Part shown: positions 12,601 through 23,087 of the stretch, piece by piece | How positions within the stretch are numbered: position 1 is the first letter of the stretch | How the letters are laid out: every line of letters begins with the position of its first letter | From: Periconia sp. R9002 | Lineage: Eukaryota > Ascomycota > Dothideomycetes > Pleosporales > Periconiaceae | NCBI GenBank assembly: GCA_023627715.1 | Contig: JAMAHW010000007.1 | Coordinates: forward strand, 310,001-374,000 | Reading direction: 5' to 3' | Length of the DNA: 64,000 nucleotides | The notes under the pieces: generated by a model | What the model was told of the DNA's origin: nothing | Seen by the model: the letters and a program-made list of their open reading frames with translations, nothing else | Databases searched by the model: none | Position numbers and translations under genes: made by a program

Positions 12601-14589
12601 CGTTCAATGATAGCCCTCGCTGCTCAAAGTCCTGCCAGCAAGTCATGTTGACCTTGATGATAACCAATAAGGCATCGTTGGACCCAAATTTTCCTATACG
12701 GAATGGCCCTGAACCTCCACCAAGCCGTGAATGAGGCCAATCACTTCCTGAATACATTTCCGGGGGAATGTTCGCCTAAATGAGGATCCGTGGGGTCTCA
12801 TATCACACGAATATGTATTGTATTCCACGGAAAAACTCGCCAGCACACAGGCATGCATCGAATTCATACGGATGTCTCCCTTTCCCGTTTATTCCTGAAG
12901 AAAAGGCTTCTTTTCGATGCTTGCACAGCCGAAAGATGGTCTTTGTCGAAGCCATATACTGCTAACGATATCATGGATCTAAGTTGATCATGACCCAACA
13001 TTCCTAAGATATTGGGATTCGTATACTCTTTCAGGCTGGATTTATTTCCAAAGAGTGTGTGTCGGGGCTCTGAAAAAGCTCGGGGGCTACGGCAATGACC
13101 ATTGTTACGGAATGTTCCCGGTTGCTATGCAACAAAAATCAACAACCGGTGATCATTTTCGTCCGCATATCACGATCCAGGCACAGAGTTCTCTGGAAAA
13201 TCAGACAGGCTAGGCGAACCAACACTCTGATTTTATGGGGGGGCTGTTACATGACCATGGCTGCCTACTTATTGTCTGGGAGCTGAGAACTTTCCGCTTT
13301 AGCTGCCGTATCTGCCCACTAGGAATTCGACATTGGAGCGAAGTCCATTCTCAGATCCTCTTTCTTGTCCAGAAGAGAGTTCGTAAACTTAGCCTTCGGT
13401 ATTGAAGGTGTTCTTGTGCTGGTCTCCGTCTCTGTACCCAATTCAACATCAACATCATGTGTACCGCCTCGACCGTCAGGAGTCTAACCTGAGGGTCAAG
13501 TGGCTACGATAATTGGGAATCGAAAGTCTGCTTTTGGAGAGTGCGGGCGATCTCTGCAAAGAGCATGACGCCGCACGATTTAAGCCGTGACGGGAGCCGT
13601 TGTGAACGGGACTTGGACCGCACTCCAAACAGCTCGCAGAAATGCCTTGCAGAGGGTATGACGTCTCAACCCAGCCTTATGCCCGTTGTTAGCCATTGTG
13701 AGCGTCTGAAAGAACTTACATCGCTTCCTTGGAGAAATGTGGCTTGTGAGACCTTTCCCGCGCTGGTCCTACCTCGAGCAAGCATTCCAGGCGATGTGGA
13801 CAAGTGGTGTAGGCGGTGGCGGGCGCGAGACGACCAAGGCGGTGTGTGTATGTGCGTCCGCGCCTACCCACAATACAAACAGCAAGTACACGCACAGGCA
13901 TCGCAGGCAACTTTGGGTTGCGCGATCATGGTCGGCCTTGACGGTGTCGCTTGTAAAAAAAACCCAGTTTAACTATGCTGTGTTGTAATGGCTTGCTGAA
14001 AAGCGCTTGCAACGTTGACAAGGCAAACAAAAGATAGAGGCCAATCTCCTACTACAAGGTACAATACCTGACCTGGAAGTTGAATGGTTCCAATGCATAC
14101 ATACAATTTTCCAAGCGTTCTGCATTGTATGATGCATTCCCTTGGTCTCGCTACTTATCATTCATGGGCCTGATCTATTTCACATCATGTACGAGGTGTT
14201 ACTGCATGTTAGTCGAAGTGACTTCCAGGAATATCACGTTGCACAAGAGAACAACAAGAAGAAAGGAAATCGTGATTCTCATTCAATCATAGACCGGTGT
14301 GGCATACCTCCCCGTCCGCTGCCCACCGAAGACATGATGTATTGGCCTCAAAGAAGACCCGAGACCAGAATGCCATAACGGCGTAATCCATCTAAGAAGA
14401 CCCAAGAGGGTCAAAGAGTCAAAGGGAGATATCCTTCGAGTCAGAAGTCGATCCCCACCACTCAGTCGCTATTATACGCAGGAACACCGTCACATACGTT
14501 GTTAACCCGGTCTTTGTAGTACAGAGGTGGATTCAGTTCGTGCGGACGGAGGGGTTACATCGGAGCGAAAATACAGTTGGGACGCGCTT
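9643..14589. other. Long gene-poor stretch
   Basis: About 4.9 kb without a firm gene, between the kinase and the 3' end of UBC13. It holds the 3' side of the kinase gene, several short open frames, a pyrimidine-rich leader-like segment (12130-12420) and a small spliced frame (12429-12734, listed separately). Exon-like reading frames also occur on the minus strand near 10986-11510. I see no terminal repeats, no transposase or reverse-transcriptase motifs, and no tRNA-like T-arm. Confidence 0.45.
12429..12734 (+). CDS. Candidate small spliced gene (47 residues), unrecognised
   Basis: An ATG at 12429 is followed after ten bases by a perfect donor (GTAAGT at 12439). A pyrimidine-tract acceptor (GTTGTTGCAG) ends at 12600. 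Splicing joins phase 1 to phase 1 and opens 44 further codons to a TGA at 12732-12734, giving 47 residues beginning MSRAFND and containing two Cys (PRCSKSCQQ). The upstream 300 bases are C/T-rich, like a fungal 5' leader. A second ATG there (12218, MTMLEG...) also runs straight into a GTAAGT at 12249. No domain is recognised, the intron (162 nt) is long for this window, and no clear branch point is visible. It could be a real small protein, the 5' end of a truncated gene, or chance. Confidence 0.2.
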
Positions 14590-15166
14590 TCAAGAGGTCG
14601 GATTCGTGTCGCGAGCAGCATACTTGGCTGTCCATTCCTTCGCCGTGGATATAGCTTGCGACTGGTCCTCCTTCCACGCTTGAGCGACATCATTAGCCAA
14701 AGGATCGTCCGGATTCGGGGCTCCAAGTAGCGCTTGAATACTCAGGAGGATTGTCCGAATCTGCAGGGCCGGACTCCAATTGCCTAGACAAATTAGCGGA
14801 TGCGCAGCCAACCATGCAGGAACAGGCGACTTACTCTTGAGAACGTCCAGACAAATCCTCCCTAGACGATCGATGTTGGGATGGTAGATTTTGGTGAGGA
14901 AGCGGACCTTGGGCGGAGTCATTGGATAGTCGTCCGGCAAAAAGAGCTCCAACTTGAACAAACCACCTGATAGGGACGAGTTAGTAAACGTTGGGCGCAA
15001 AGCTATTGCTATAGCACTCACCTTCGTACGGGCTCTGGGAGGGACCATCTATAGTGACGTCGAAGTATCTCAAATTGTCGTCGTGTGGAACGGCCGAGAT
15101 GCCAGGCACGGGCTCCTTGGTAAGACGCTCCGTCTCCTTGATGATGCGCTTCGGAAGGGCGGCCAT
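14590..15166 (-). CDS. UBC13: Ubiquitin-conjugating enzyme E2, Ubc13 type, three exons
   Basis: Exons 15022-15166, 14835-14966 and 14590-14783 give 156 residues. Donors are GTGAGT and GTAAGT, acceptors ATCAG and TCTAG, both junctions in phase 1. The protein starts [15 protein letters not shown], as expected for Ubc13. The UBC fold shows the HPN motif (77-79), active-site Cys87 in GRICLDVLK, and the [15 protein letters not shown] segment typical of this E2. Ubc13 pairs with the E2 variant Mms2 to build Lys63-linked ubiquitin chains. The best known role is polyubiquitination of PCNA in error-free post-replication repair; it acts in nucleus and cytosol. An in-frame TAG upstream of the ATG confirms the start. 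The leader contains another ATG whose frame overlaps this gene (see the separate entry). It diverges from the Mtc5-like gene. Confidence 0.96.
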
Positions 15167-15357
15167 CGTCAGCGAAGTAGCAGAGAAAAAGAGCACAAGC
15201 GGAGAATTTGAGAATCTCGACTACAAGGGTGATGATAATAAGCAGCACAACGATCTCACCGAGGCTGTAGATGTAAGTTTTGGCTGATTAAACAAGGTTG
15301 AAGAACTTACCTAGCTGCCTCTCCGGCGGAGGCGGGCGGTGGTGACGGCGGGGCCAT
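14693..15357 (-). other. Upstream overlapping reading frame on the UBC13 transcript
   Basis: A leader ATG at 15357 (context GTCATGG, favourable) reads 47 nt to a consensus donor (GTAAGT at 15310-15305). The acceptor CTACAG ends at 15265, so the intron would be 46 nt. The joined frame passes the UBC13 start in another frame. If both later UBC13 introns up to exon 3 are also removed, it stays open to a TAA at 14693-14695, 170 codons in all. The first 50 predicted residues are Pro/Ala-rich and then strongly hydrophobic ([11 protein letters not shown]), resembling a membrane segment. Whether the transcript starts far enough upstream to include this ATG cannot be read from DNA. Confidence 0.3.
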
Positions 15358-15767
15358 GACTAATAGTTCAGTCAGCGTAATACTTGGGCAGTGGTGGATG
15401 GCAAAGCAAGGATGCGCCTGCGGATGGTTTCCGCGTTTGGGATGGTTTCGTGTTGGTTGGTGGAGAGAGCGAATGTGACGGGTCAGAGCTACCCAGGGCG
15501 GGCGACCAAATAGGGCATGGCGTATCGAAACATTACAGCCAAAATCATCTAGTACAGCTGACTAGGCCCCGGCTATAGAGTTATAGCCGCGCCAATGTTC
15601 TGCTCCGTCGCCCTACAGCCCTCCCGCAATTGCTCTCTATTGTTTGCTCTCTCGCTCACCCACGTACCATCCATGCATGTGCCAGACTACAAGCACATCA
15701 TACATGATAGCCATCTCCTCACGTGCGTACATGTCCACAATCCAGGAGGTCGACTTCCATCCCCGTC

Positions 15768-18700
15768 ATGGCAGCGGCCTTCTCCGCTGGGGACATGGCA
15801 GGCCCGACTAGCCCCTTCCAAAGTCCGACTTTCGACAAAGACGTCAAGATAGCCGTCAATGAGGAGTATACCGCAGCTTCCATCTCCCCCAGCGGTCGTG
15901 ATGTAGTTCTCGCCGGCACGCGAGGCATCCTCATTATTGATCTCGACAACCCCTACTCGCCGCCTCGTTATATCCGCCATCGCATTGGATTCGAGGTAGC
16001 AGATGTGCAATGGTCTCCCTTCGCATCCAGAGCCGAATGGATAGCCTCTACCAACAACAACAAGGCTATTATCTTCAATCTGAACATCAAACCCAGCCTG
16101 AACGAAGCTCCAATTCAGTTCACCCTTGATTCGCACCAAGGAAATATCACCGACATTAATTTTTCGGCACATCATCCAGATGTCTTAGCAACCTGCGCTC
16201 TCGACACGTACGTCTACACCTGGGATCTTCGCGCACCCTCATCCGTCGCAACTTCACTATCTTCGGTGATCCGCACGCCCAGCGTGAGCTTCGCCGATTG
16301 GCAGGGGGGTGCTACACAGATCAAATGGAATCGAAAAAATGAGTTCATTCTTGCCTCGTCACATGATCGCTACGTCCAGGTTTGGGATATCCGTCATGGA
16401 GCACGTCCGATATCGACCATTCATGCCCATTTCAACAAGGTTTACGGCATAGATTGGCACCGGTCCGAGCCGACTAAGATACTGACCTGCTCTCTCGACA
16501 AAACCATCAAGCAGTGGGATAATGTGGGGCTTGTGGAAAGCATTTCCAGCCCCAGCCGCACTATATTCACCGAGTACCCGTTGCTACGAGCCCGACATAC
16601 ACCATTTCCCAACGGAATCATTGCAATGCCGCAGCATGGAAGTGCCTCGCTTGGTTTATACCCCCAGAAGCCAAGTGACTCAGAAAGTAGCATACCAAAC
16701 AAGCCTGCTCATGTATTTGAAAATAACGCCGGACCCGCCCGACTACATGAGTTTCTCTGGCGTTCGCGTGGCTCGTTTGATGATGACTTTGATAATCGTG
16801 AGTTCCAACTGGTAACATGGGCAACTGACCATCAACTTCGGCTTCATAGTATTGATTCGCAAATGCTCAAACAAGCCGTTGATTGGACCAAAGGCGGCCC
16901 CATGGTTGAGCAACCGAGCAAGTCTCGGATGGGAGCCCAATATATCACATTTCGCGACGGTCCTGCACCCTCGCCCGATAACAACCGTCCAAGTCGATCC
17001 CAAGACGGGTTTTCGCAGACCGGTACACTGTCATCTTTATTTAAATCCCCTCGCCAAGCCAGTGGAAGTTCATTGTTGCAAGCTCTGCCAAAGCGTGCTA
17101 CAATGACAGCACGAACCGTCAGGCGGGACCCCACTCAACGCGTAGTAAATCATGTCACTTGGATGCATAGTGTTAACATTGAAGATCGAAAATTTGACCA
17201 AGATGGAAAGGCGACTAATCAAACTGACACTCAACGTCATGAGGTAGCTCAAGAAATCGCGGCAGTCGGTACGAAGTACCCCAACCTGGAACCTGAGAAA
17301 GTAGACCTCTCTTCTCGACAAGCAGTTATAACGTTCAAAGGCCCCTGGGGTGATTATGAAAACACTCTCAATCAAGACCACACCCAGAGTCGGAAACCAG
17401 TTTTCTTGCGTCTTCGCATCGGGTTTCCTGAAGGCTACCCAAACGCTCAAGACGTGGTTGATGATTCCGGGGAATCTTTGGAGCGGGAGATCCACCCGCT
17501 TGATATCACTTTTGAAAAGACCACGGCAGCCATCACCCCTGCGATGCTAGATCATCTCAAAAGTTCCCTCGATCGAATTGCAAGGGCTTATGCGTATCAA
17601 GGCCGTCCGGCGTTGGATGCTGTATTCACATACGCTCTGGGGGAGAGTAGTCTTGACCATGTTATTGCGCAAGCCAAAGATTCAGAACCAACGGTTGATG
17701 TGGAGGCCGAGCCAGGACATCTGCCTGGTTTGATACAGGGTCACGATAATTCAAGCGAAGAAGATGAAGACTCCGACCCGGGCGAATTTACAAACGATCT
17801 TATGAACTCTTCACATTCGAACGCCAACATCCCTCTACCTGCACAAACAGTAGCAAAGTTTTCGAGCCCAGGTTTCTTGGTTACGACACGAGTGCCCAGC
17901 ATTGGCGCCGCAACAATGAGAGCACCTTCAATCTTCATGGCGGATGCGCTTAGACTTCCACGAAATCTACGGCAAAACGCCCAAAAAGATGATATTTTCG
18001 AAACGTTTGGTCGTATTACGGCCGGGCACGGTTCTGACTCACCAGACTCTTCAGTGTCATGGGAGTCATCTACTTCTCCATCTTCATCGTCAGGATCTGA
18101 CAGCGAGACTGAAGCACGGTTTAGAAATTTTCTCCCTCCTCTACCTTGGCAAAAAGTATCATCCGGTCTTCATACAAAAGCCTCCGTCCCATCATCCATA
18201 GATCCACCCCAATTGAACAAACGCTCTGTAATCACTGTTCTGGAGTCACCGGTGGCCCAATTTATTCCCAGCAAAAAAGTTTTAGCCGAAGAATATCTTA
18301 TTTTTGGTGATGGACCTTCTGTTTGTTCGCACAACGCAGAAGTAGCCCGAAAGCATGGATTTGACGACTTAGCAGACATCTGGCAATTATGTATGCTGAT
18401 TCTCAGCAATCAAGTACCGTTGGATATCCTTCCACAGCAGCATAGACGTGAACAAATTCTAGTGCTTGCGCGAAGGGCATTAGTCAGAATCAAGAGGAAA
18501 GATAGTGGTTTGGATCTTCAATTCGATGAAGCAGAACCAGTAACCAATCCTAAGTTAAAAGGACGCGTGAAATGGGGGCACCATTCTGTCGTCACACACT
18601 TGATTCCAGCACTTTTCGATTATTTCGAGAAACTGGCAGATACCCAGATGCTTGCTATGCTATCTTGCGTATTTTCTGAACCCGCCGCCCGTGAAGGTGT

Positions 18701-20531
18701 CCCTAGCACTATGGCCAAAATGACAGGATCCCATCTTCCCATGTCTATGGAAGCTCCCGCTTTTAGTCTCGATTATTTTTCTTCTCCCGATGCTGCCTGG
18801 AGTCTGTTTAAACCTACCATTCAAATTCCTTCAACGCCTGCATATTCCCGATATGCTACGCCTGCCAATGAGTTTAGTTGGCACCGGCTAAGTAAGAATC
18901 TTGATACATATGGCTCTCACGGTTCGTCAAATGGGCCTTGGGGTAGTGACACCTTGCCTTCGGAGCCTGTGACTCCTTATTCTACAGGAAACACTCCACC
19001 CAACCTCTCGCGAGCATCAACAACTCGTGCGGTCACTACCACAAACACGCCATACTCCACGAGTCCTGAACAAAGTCAAAATACAGTAAGGAGAGCGCCA
19101 CCCACCGGATTCTCCAACGCTCTTGCCAACCTTGGAAAGACGCTCATCTCCTCATCACCCCCCGTCAAAACCCGCACTGATGATCTCTCCACGTCAGCAC
19201 CAACGAGTGGCGTGACTTGGGGTACCAACACATTCTACAGCAGTGGCAGTCAGGAACGCAATCTTATGAACCCTCGTTCGAAGCATAACAAGAGAGCCAG
19301 TTTCGGCCAGGCTGAACGTCTCAACGTTGACTATTTTTCCGATTCAGATTCTGAATATGATGCCCTGGTGACAGATGCACCATCACAATACATGACCTCT
19401 TCAAATATATACTCGAACGATGCAGATGACCAGTCGCACATCAAGGTCACGCTGAAGAATCAAGATCAGTTTGATGATGAGGCATGTGTCAGTGCACCCT
19501 TACTGGATATGTCCAAAGAGTGGTTATATCGCGCCTGGCGAGAACAGTACGCTGAAATGCTAGGTTGTTGGGGTCTCGTCAGCAAGAGGGCCGAAGTTCT
19601 CAAATTCAATGGTTTGATAGCTTATTTTCCAACTTTAGAGGAACCCTCCAGAATCACTTCAAAGGCTGGATCGGTGCAAATAACGCTTAGAGAAGAGGAT
19701 GAGGAAGAAAACACAGCCCCTGCGTCAGATTCGATGTCGCATACGACAACTTTGGCCCCACCATCTCTTCACCCTACAATACAATCACGACGGTCGCCTC
19801 TATCATCTCCGCGTCACTTTTCACTCAATCCAGAAGCCATGGAGTTCAAGCCCAGGTTCTCATATACACCTGCGGAAGAAACCTCTGGCCTACGGCCCGA
19901 GTCAATTCCGCTAACGGAACAGTACCTACGTCTCAGCATACCCACACCAACAGCGGAGCCTTCCACAGACTTCTTCATGGTCAGCACACCGCTCTCCGCC
20001 ACCAAATTTCCACCATCCACACCACGACTATCCCGACCATCGCTCTCTCGAGGTCACTCGAACGTATCGGGACACTCGCATTCTTCAACCCCACGCAACC
20101 CCTCCGTCACCATGTCGCCCCAAAAGCCAAAGCCACAGACCGAGCCAATCTACACATGTACGATATGCTGGATTCGTGTCACTGGACGATTCTACCTCTG
20201 CATGAGCTGCAGACACATTGCTCATTTCACGTGCATGGACAGCAGTCTTGGTGTCGACGAAAGTGAATGCGTTGTTGGCTGTGGGTGTGGCTGCGGATTT
20301 GAAGGGGAGGACGAGAGAGACAAGATTGAACGGTTCATTGAAGGTGTGAGAAGTTGGAATGAGCAGGGAGGTTGGTTGCCAGAGGTTGAGTTCGATGAGG
20401 AAGCTAGTACGAAGGCTGCTGAGCGGGTAGGTGAGAGTAAGAAGAAGGAGAAGAAGAGTAGTGGCGGTAAAGAGAAGACGGGAGGAAAGGGGAAGAGGAA
20501 AGCTAGATTAACGGGGAAAAGCTATTTCTGA
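15768..20531 (+). CDS. SEA-complex subunit Mtc5/Sea3 (WDR59-like): WD40, RWD and RING-like domains
   Basis: Single exon of 1587 residues from the first ATG at 15768; the frame opens earlier only through a GTG. Residues about 25-320 form WD40 repeats (for example TCALDTYVYTWDLR, ASSHDRYVQVWDIRHG, CSLDKTIKQWD). Residues about 455-630 form an RWD domain with the characteristic YP turn (IGFPEGYPN). A long Ser-rich region follows. Near residue 1460 lies a Cys/His-rich RING-like zinc finger (CTICW, CMSCRHIAHFTCM, CGCGCGF), and the tail is very Lys-rich. This order matches yeast Mtc5/Sea3 and animal WDR59, a subunit of SEACAT/GATOR2. That complex sits at the vacuole and relieves inhibition of TORC1 by the Npr2/Npr3 complex. 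The gene shares a 0.6 kb divergent promoter region with UBC13. Confidence 0.88.
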   Translation: MAAAFSAGDMAGPTSPFQSPTFDKDVKIAVNEEYTAASISPSGRDVVLAGTRGILIIDLDNPYSPPRYIRHRIGFEVADVQWSPFASRAEWIASTNNNKAIIFNLNIKPSLNEAPIQFTLDSHQGNITDINFSAHHPDVLATCALDTYVYTWDLRAPSSVATSLSSVIRTPSVSFADWQGGATQIKWNRKNEFILASSHDRYVQVWDIRHGARPISTIHAHFNKVYGIDWHRSEPTKILTCSLDKTIKQWDNVGLVESISSPSRTIFTEYPLLRARHTPFPNGIIAMPQHGSASLGLYPQKPSDSESSIPNKPAHVFENNAGPARLHEFLWRSRGSFDDDFDNREFQLVTWATDHQLRLHSIDSQMLKQAVDWTKGGPMVEQPSKSRMGAQYITFRDGPAPSPDNNRPSRSQDGFSQTGTLSSLFKSPRQASGSSLLQALPKRATMTARTVRRDPTQRVVNHVTWMHSVNIEDRKFDQDGKATNQTDTQRHEVAQEIAAVGTKYPNLEPEKVDLSSRQAVITFKGPWGDYENTLNQDHTQSRKPVFLRLRIGFPEGYPNAQDVVDDSGESLEREIHPLDITFEKTTAAITPAMLDHLKSSLDRIARAYAYQGRPALDAVFTYALGESSLDHVIAQAKDSEPTVDVEAEPGHLPGLIQGHDNSSEEDEDSDPGEFTNDLMNSSHSNANIPLPAQTVAKFSSPGFLVTTRVPSIGAATMRAPSIFMADALRLPRNLRQNAQKDDIFETFGRITAGHGSDSPDSSVSWESSTSPSSSSGSDSETEARFRNFLPPLPWQKVSSGLHTKASVPSSIDPPQLNKRSVITVLESPVAQFIPSKKVLAEEYLIFGDGPSVCSHNAEVARKHGFDDLADIWQLCMLILSNQVPLDILPQQHRREQILVLARRALVRIKRKDSGLDLQFDEAEPVTNPKLKGRVKWGHHSVVTHLIPALFDYFEKLADTQMLAMLSCVFSEPAAREGVPSTMAKMTGSHLPMSMEAPAFSLDYFSSPDAAWSLFKPTIQIPSTPAYSRYATPANEFSWHRLSKNLDTYGSHGSSNGPWGSDTLPSEPVTPYSTGNTPPNLSRASTTRAVTTTNTPYSTSPEQSQNTVRRAPPTGFSNALANLGKTLISSSPPVKTRTDDLSTSAPTSGVTWGTNTFYSSGSQERNLMNPRSKHNKRASFGQAERLNVDYFSDSDSEYDALVTDAPSQYMTSSNIYSNDADDQSHIKVTLKNQDQFDDEACVSAPLLDMSKEWLYRAWREQYAEMLGCWGLVSKRAEVLKFNGLIAYFPTLEEPSRITSKAGSVQITLREEDEEENTAPASDSMSHTTTLAPPSLHPTIQSRRSPLSSPRHFSLNPEAMEFKPRFSYTPAEETSGLRPESIPLTEQYLRLSIPTPTAEPSTDFFMVSTPLSATKFPPSTPRLSRPSLSRGHSNVSGHSHSSTPRNPSVTMSPQKPKPQTEPIYTCTICWIRVTGRFYLCMSCRHIAHFTCMDSSLGVDESECVVGCGCGCGFEGEDERDKIERFIEGVRSWNEQGGWLPEVEFDEEASTKAAERVGESKKKEKKSSGGKEKTGGKGKRKARLTGKSYF

Positions 20532-21016
20532 TGAGAGTTGGTTTCCCCTTCCTTGGGGAGAGGGGTTTCTTCTTTTGTATGAATACGAAAGATGGACTCG
20601 CTGGCTGCTTTTATTTTGGGCATTGAGGTGGTCGGCCTGCTTAGCGACTGAAAGATCTTCAGTTTTGTATCATGCTTTGTTTATATATGTAATTCTGTAA
20701 TGTTTCATAATGTCTCTGGTTGAAAAGTGGTCAGCAAAATATCAAAAAGATGTACTGGTTGCATCTTCCCAGCCAATGATACCCGTTCATGTAGGTCTTT
20801 TTAGTCAGTGATTTTGAGACGTCGGTAGACTTCAGAAACAATGTATTTATATATATAGTTCTGCTCACCACTATTCGTGGCTACTAGTTATTACCTGCTC
20901 AGGCGTTAAACTGCAGTACACCTAACACATCAAGTCATCCTTGTGTAAAACGGGTATCACCTGTGCGCTTTTGACGCTACTACGATCCCATAAGACCATA
21001 TCTGACCTCCTGTCCC
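20532..21016. other. Convergent intergenic region
   Basis: 485 bp between the stop codons of the Mtc5-like gene (plus) and the amidohydrolase gene (minus). It contains AT-rich stretches (20683-20720, 20845-20865) that fit 3' processing regions of both genes. No gene is seen. Confidence 0.5.
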
Positions 21017-22757
21017 TCACTCCCTCTGCTGATCAAACCTCAAAACACTTTGCAGCAACACCTGCGCCCCTAGCGCACAATCTTCATCCTTTGTGAACTC
21101 CGCAGGATTGTGACTAACTCCATCTCTACATGGCACGAAAATCATACTTGTTGGGCAGCGTTTACTCGCATACACGCTATCATGTCCTGCACCGCTCGTC
21201 ATCTCCATAACCAAGTTCTTGCTATTTGGACCCAACGTCGCGTGTGCGGCCGCAGTGACGGCGTCGATACAGGTCGGGTGGAAGAAAGTCGCAGGCGAGT
21301 CGAAGTCGTGAGTTATGGATACAGTGAGCGGGAGGCCAGGTGTGCAACCTTCATTTAACGCATCTATATCCTCGCCGGCCGCGATCTTAGGGAAGTCGCG
21401 CTCGACGAGGTCGATCATTTTGGCCACGGTTTCGTCCTTGGGCGCGCGGATGTCGAGTGAGAAAGTGACTTCGCCTGGGACCGTGTTGGTGCTTCCTGGC
21501 TTCAAATTCAAGATCCCTGTGCTGGCAAGCGCGCCGTTGGCAGTCGCCAGCTTATGGGAATGGAGAATGAGTTTTGTAGATGTCAGCAATGCATCGGCTC
21601 TGCTTTTCAGATCCGTAGTCCCCGTGTGCGTATCCCGCCCACGTACTTTGACAGTGAGCCATTTGTACGCCTGGACGCCTTTTACGACGCCGATTTTCTT
21701 GTTGGCGATTTCTAGAAGGGGCCCTTGTTCGATGTGGAGTTCGAAGTGCGCGGCCATGGGCATTGCTGTGTACGAGCAAGGTGTGCTGCCCAAATAGGAG
21801 ATACGGGAGAGTTCAGAAGCCATGGTCGCAGTACCTGGGTGTACTTCGCGCAGGTTGTGTGCTGCCTCGAGAGGAATAGATCCAGCCCAGACACCGGAGG
21901 CACTCATTGACATTGGGAAACGAGCTCCTTCTTCACTATTCTTGGTGTCAGCGGCATTCCGCAATTCTGGACAGTCTGAGGGGAAAAGAAAGGAGAAGAC
22001 GAACTTGGTCCAGTTAACCACTCCAACTGGAAACTGGGTTTCAATCCAATTATCGTTCAGGACCTTGAGCATTTCGATACCGGCATGGATGCCCAGGATA
22101 CCGTCATATCGCCCACCGGTAGGTTGAGTGTCCAAGTGGGAGCCTGCGAATGTTGGAGGTTTGTCGTTATTCAGACCAGGTCGAACAGCAAAGGTGTTGC
22201 CCATGGCGTCTACTGTGACATTGCACCCCAGTTCCTTTGCAGTCTCGACGAACCAGTCGCGAGCTTGTTTGTCGGTGTCAGAGAGCGCGAGCCGAGACAT
22301 GCCGGTTTCTGTTGGTGCTCTGGGGGTAAAACACCACAAAAATCAGTATTTCATGACAGAAAATAGAATACGATGATGGCAGGAAGGAAACTAGGTGTAT
22401 CACATACTCTCCCCATCTTTCACCAGTGCCCCATTGGCATGTGTAATGAAGGTCCTCCATTAATCGCTTCTGGTCGACCTTCAAACTCAACAGCTGCTCT
22501 TCATTCATTTCCTTGGTGTGCAATCTCTGTGCTTTACTGGTCGAAAAGGCCCTTTCCTGTGCAACAACTGCATTATTCCCCCAAGCTGGGGGATGATGTT
22601 CCCCACATAATAACGGTCGTCTGTTAGGAGATGTGACGATACCGCGTCGTGCTGCAACCCGTGCCCCAACTGCCGTTAGTGAGGGGGGAACCCTCTTTCT
22701 AGCAACAACCCGCTGTATAGTGGACCGGAATCCGAGAGTTGAAAATGCCCCAGCCAT
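21017..22757 (-). CDS. M20-family N-carbamoyl-amino-acid amidohydrolase / beta-alanine synthase-like, three exons
   Basis: Exons 22408-22757, 22005-22319 and 21017-21935 give 527 residues; donors GTATGT and GTTCGT, acceptors CCCAG and AATAG, phases 2 and 2. Metal ligands of the M20 dinuclear zinc site are visible: His178 and Asp180 (GSHLDTQPTGG), Asp189 (YDGILG), Glu223/Glu224 (NEEGARFP), and a His in FELHIEQGP. The C-terminal part has SGAGHDS and a PCRDGVSHNPAE segment. The family hydrolyses N-carbamoyl amino acids; fungal beta-alanine synthase (Pyd3 type, pyrimidine degradation) and allantoate amidohydrolases belong to it. The conserved order is closest to beta-alanine synthase, but the substrate is inferred. 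The N-terminal 75 residues are Arg/Ser/Ala-rich with almost no acidic residues and contain RAFSTSKAQRLH, a likely mitochondrial presequence. Without the first exon the family start (WGEAPTETGM) would be lost. Confidence 0.9.
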
Positions 22758-23087
22758 GATCTATCCTAAGGCAATGGCGACGGTGGAAGCAAATGTCATG
22801 CTGTGGCATAGTTTGGTTAAGTAGGTACCTATGCGTGCCGTGGTGGTGGGTTCCCAGAGCTACCCCTGCTCTGCATGCATGAGGGGTTGGTGATAAGGCG
22901 GCAGTCGGCAGGCCGTGCGGCATTCACCCCACACGGCACTAGTTCTCCGACGGCCATCTCCGGTGGGTATCAATATCTCTTATTTAACCACAACGCATAA
23001 GTCAAAGCTGTGAAGTTGTACGAAGATTCTGATAAGAAATGGTATCATAAAGACAAGACTTGGTCGAAACCGTCACTCGTTCTCTGG
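22758..23087. other. Short intergenic region
   Basis: 330 bp between the amidohydrolase start and the TRM44 stop, both on the minus strand. It serves as promoter of the former and 3' region of the latter. No gene is seen. Confidence 0.5.

Noticed and set aside
13541..13972. 143-codon plus-strand frame
   Set aside because: It begins at GTG (first ATG at 13565), has no recognisable domain, and its composition looks random. One frame of this size is expected by chance in 5 kb.
15723..15767. Earlier start for the Mtc5-like protein
   Set aside because: The upstream start would be GTG; the first ATG at 15768 is preferred.
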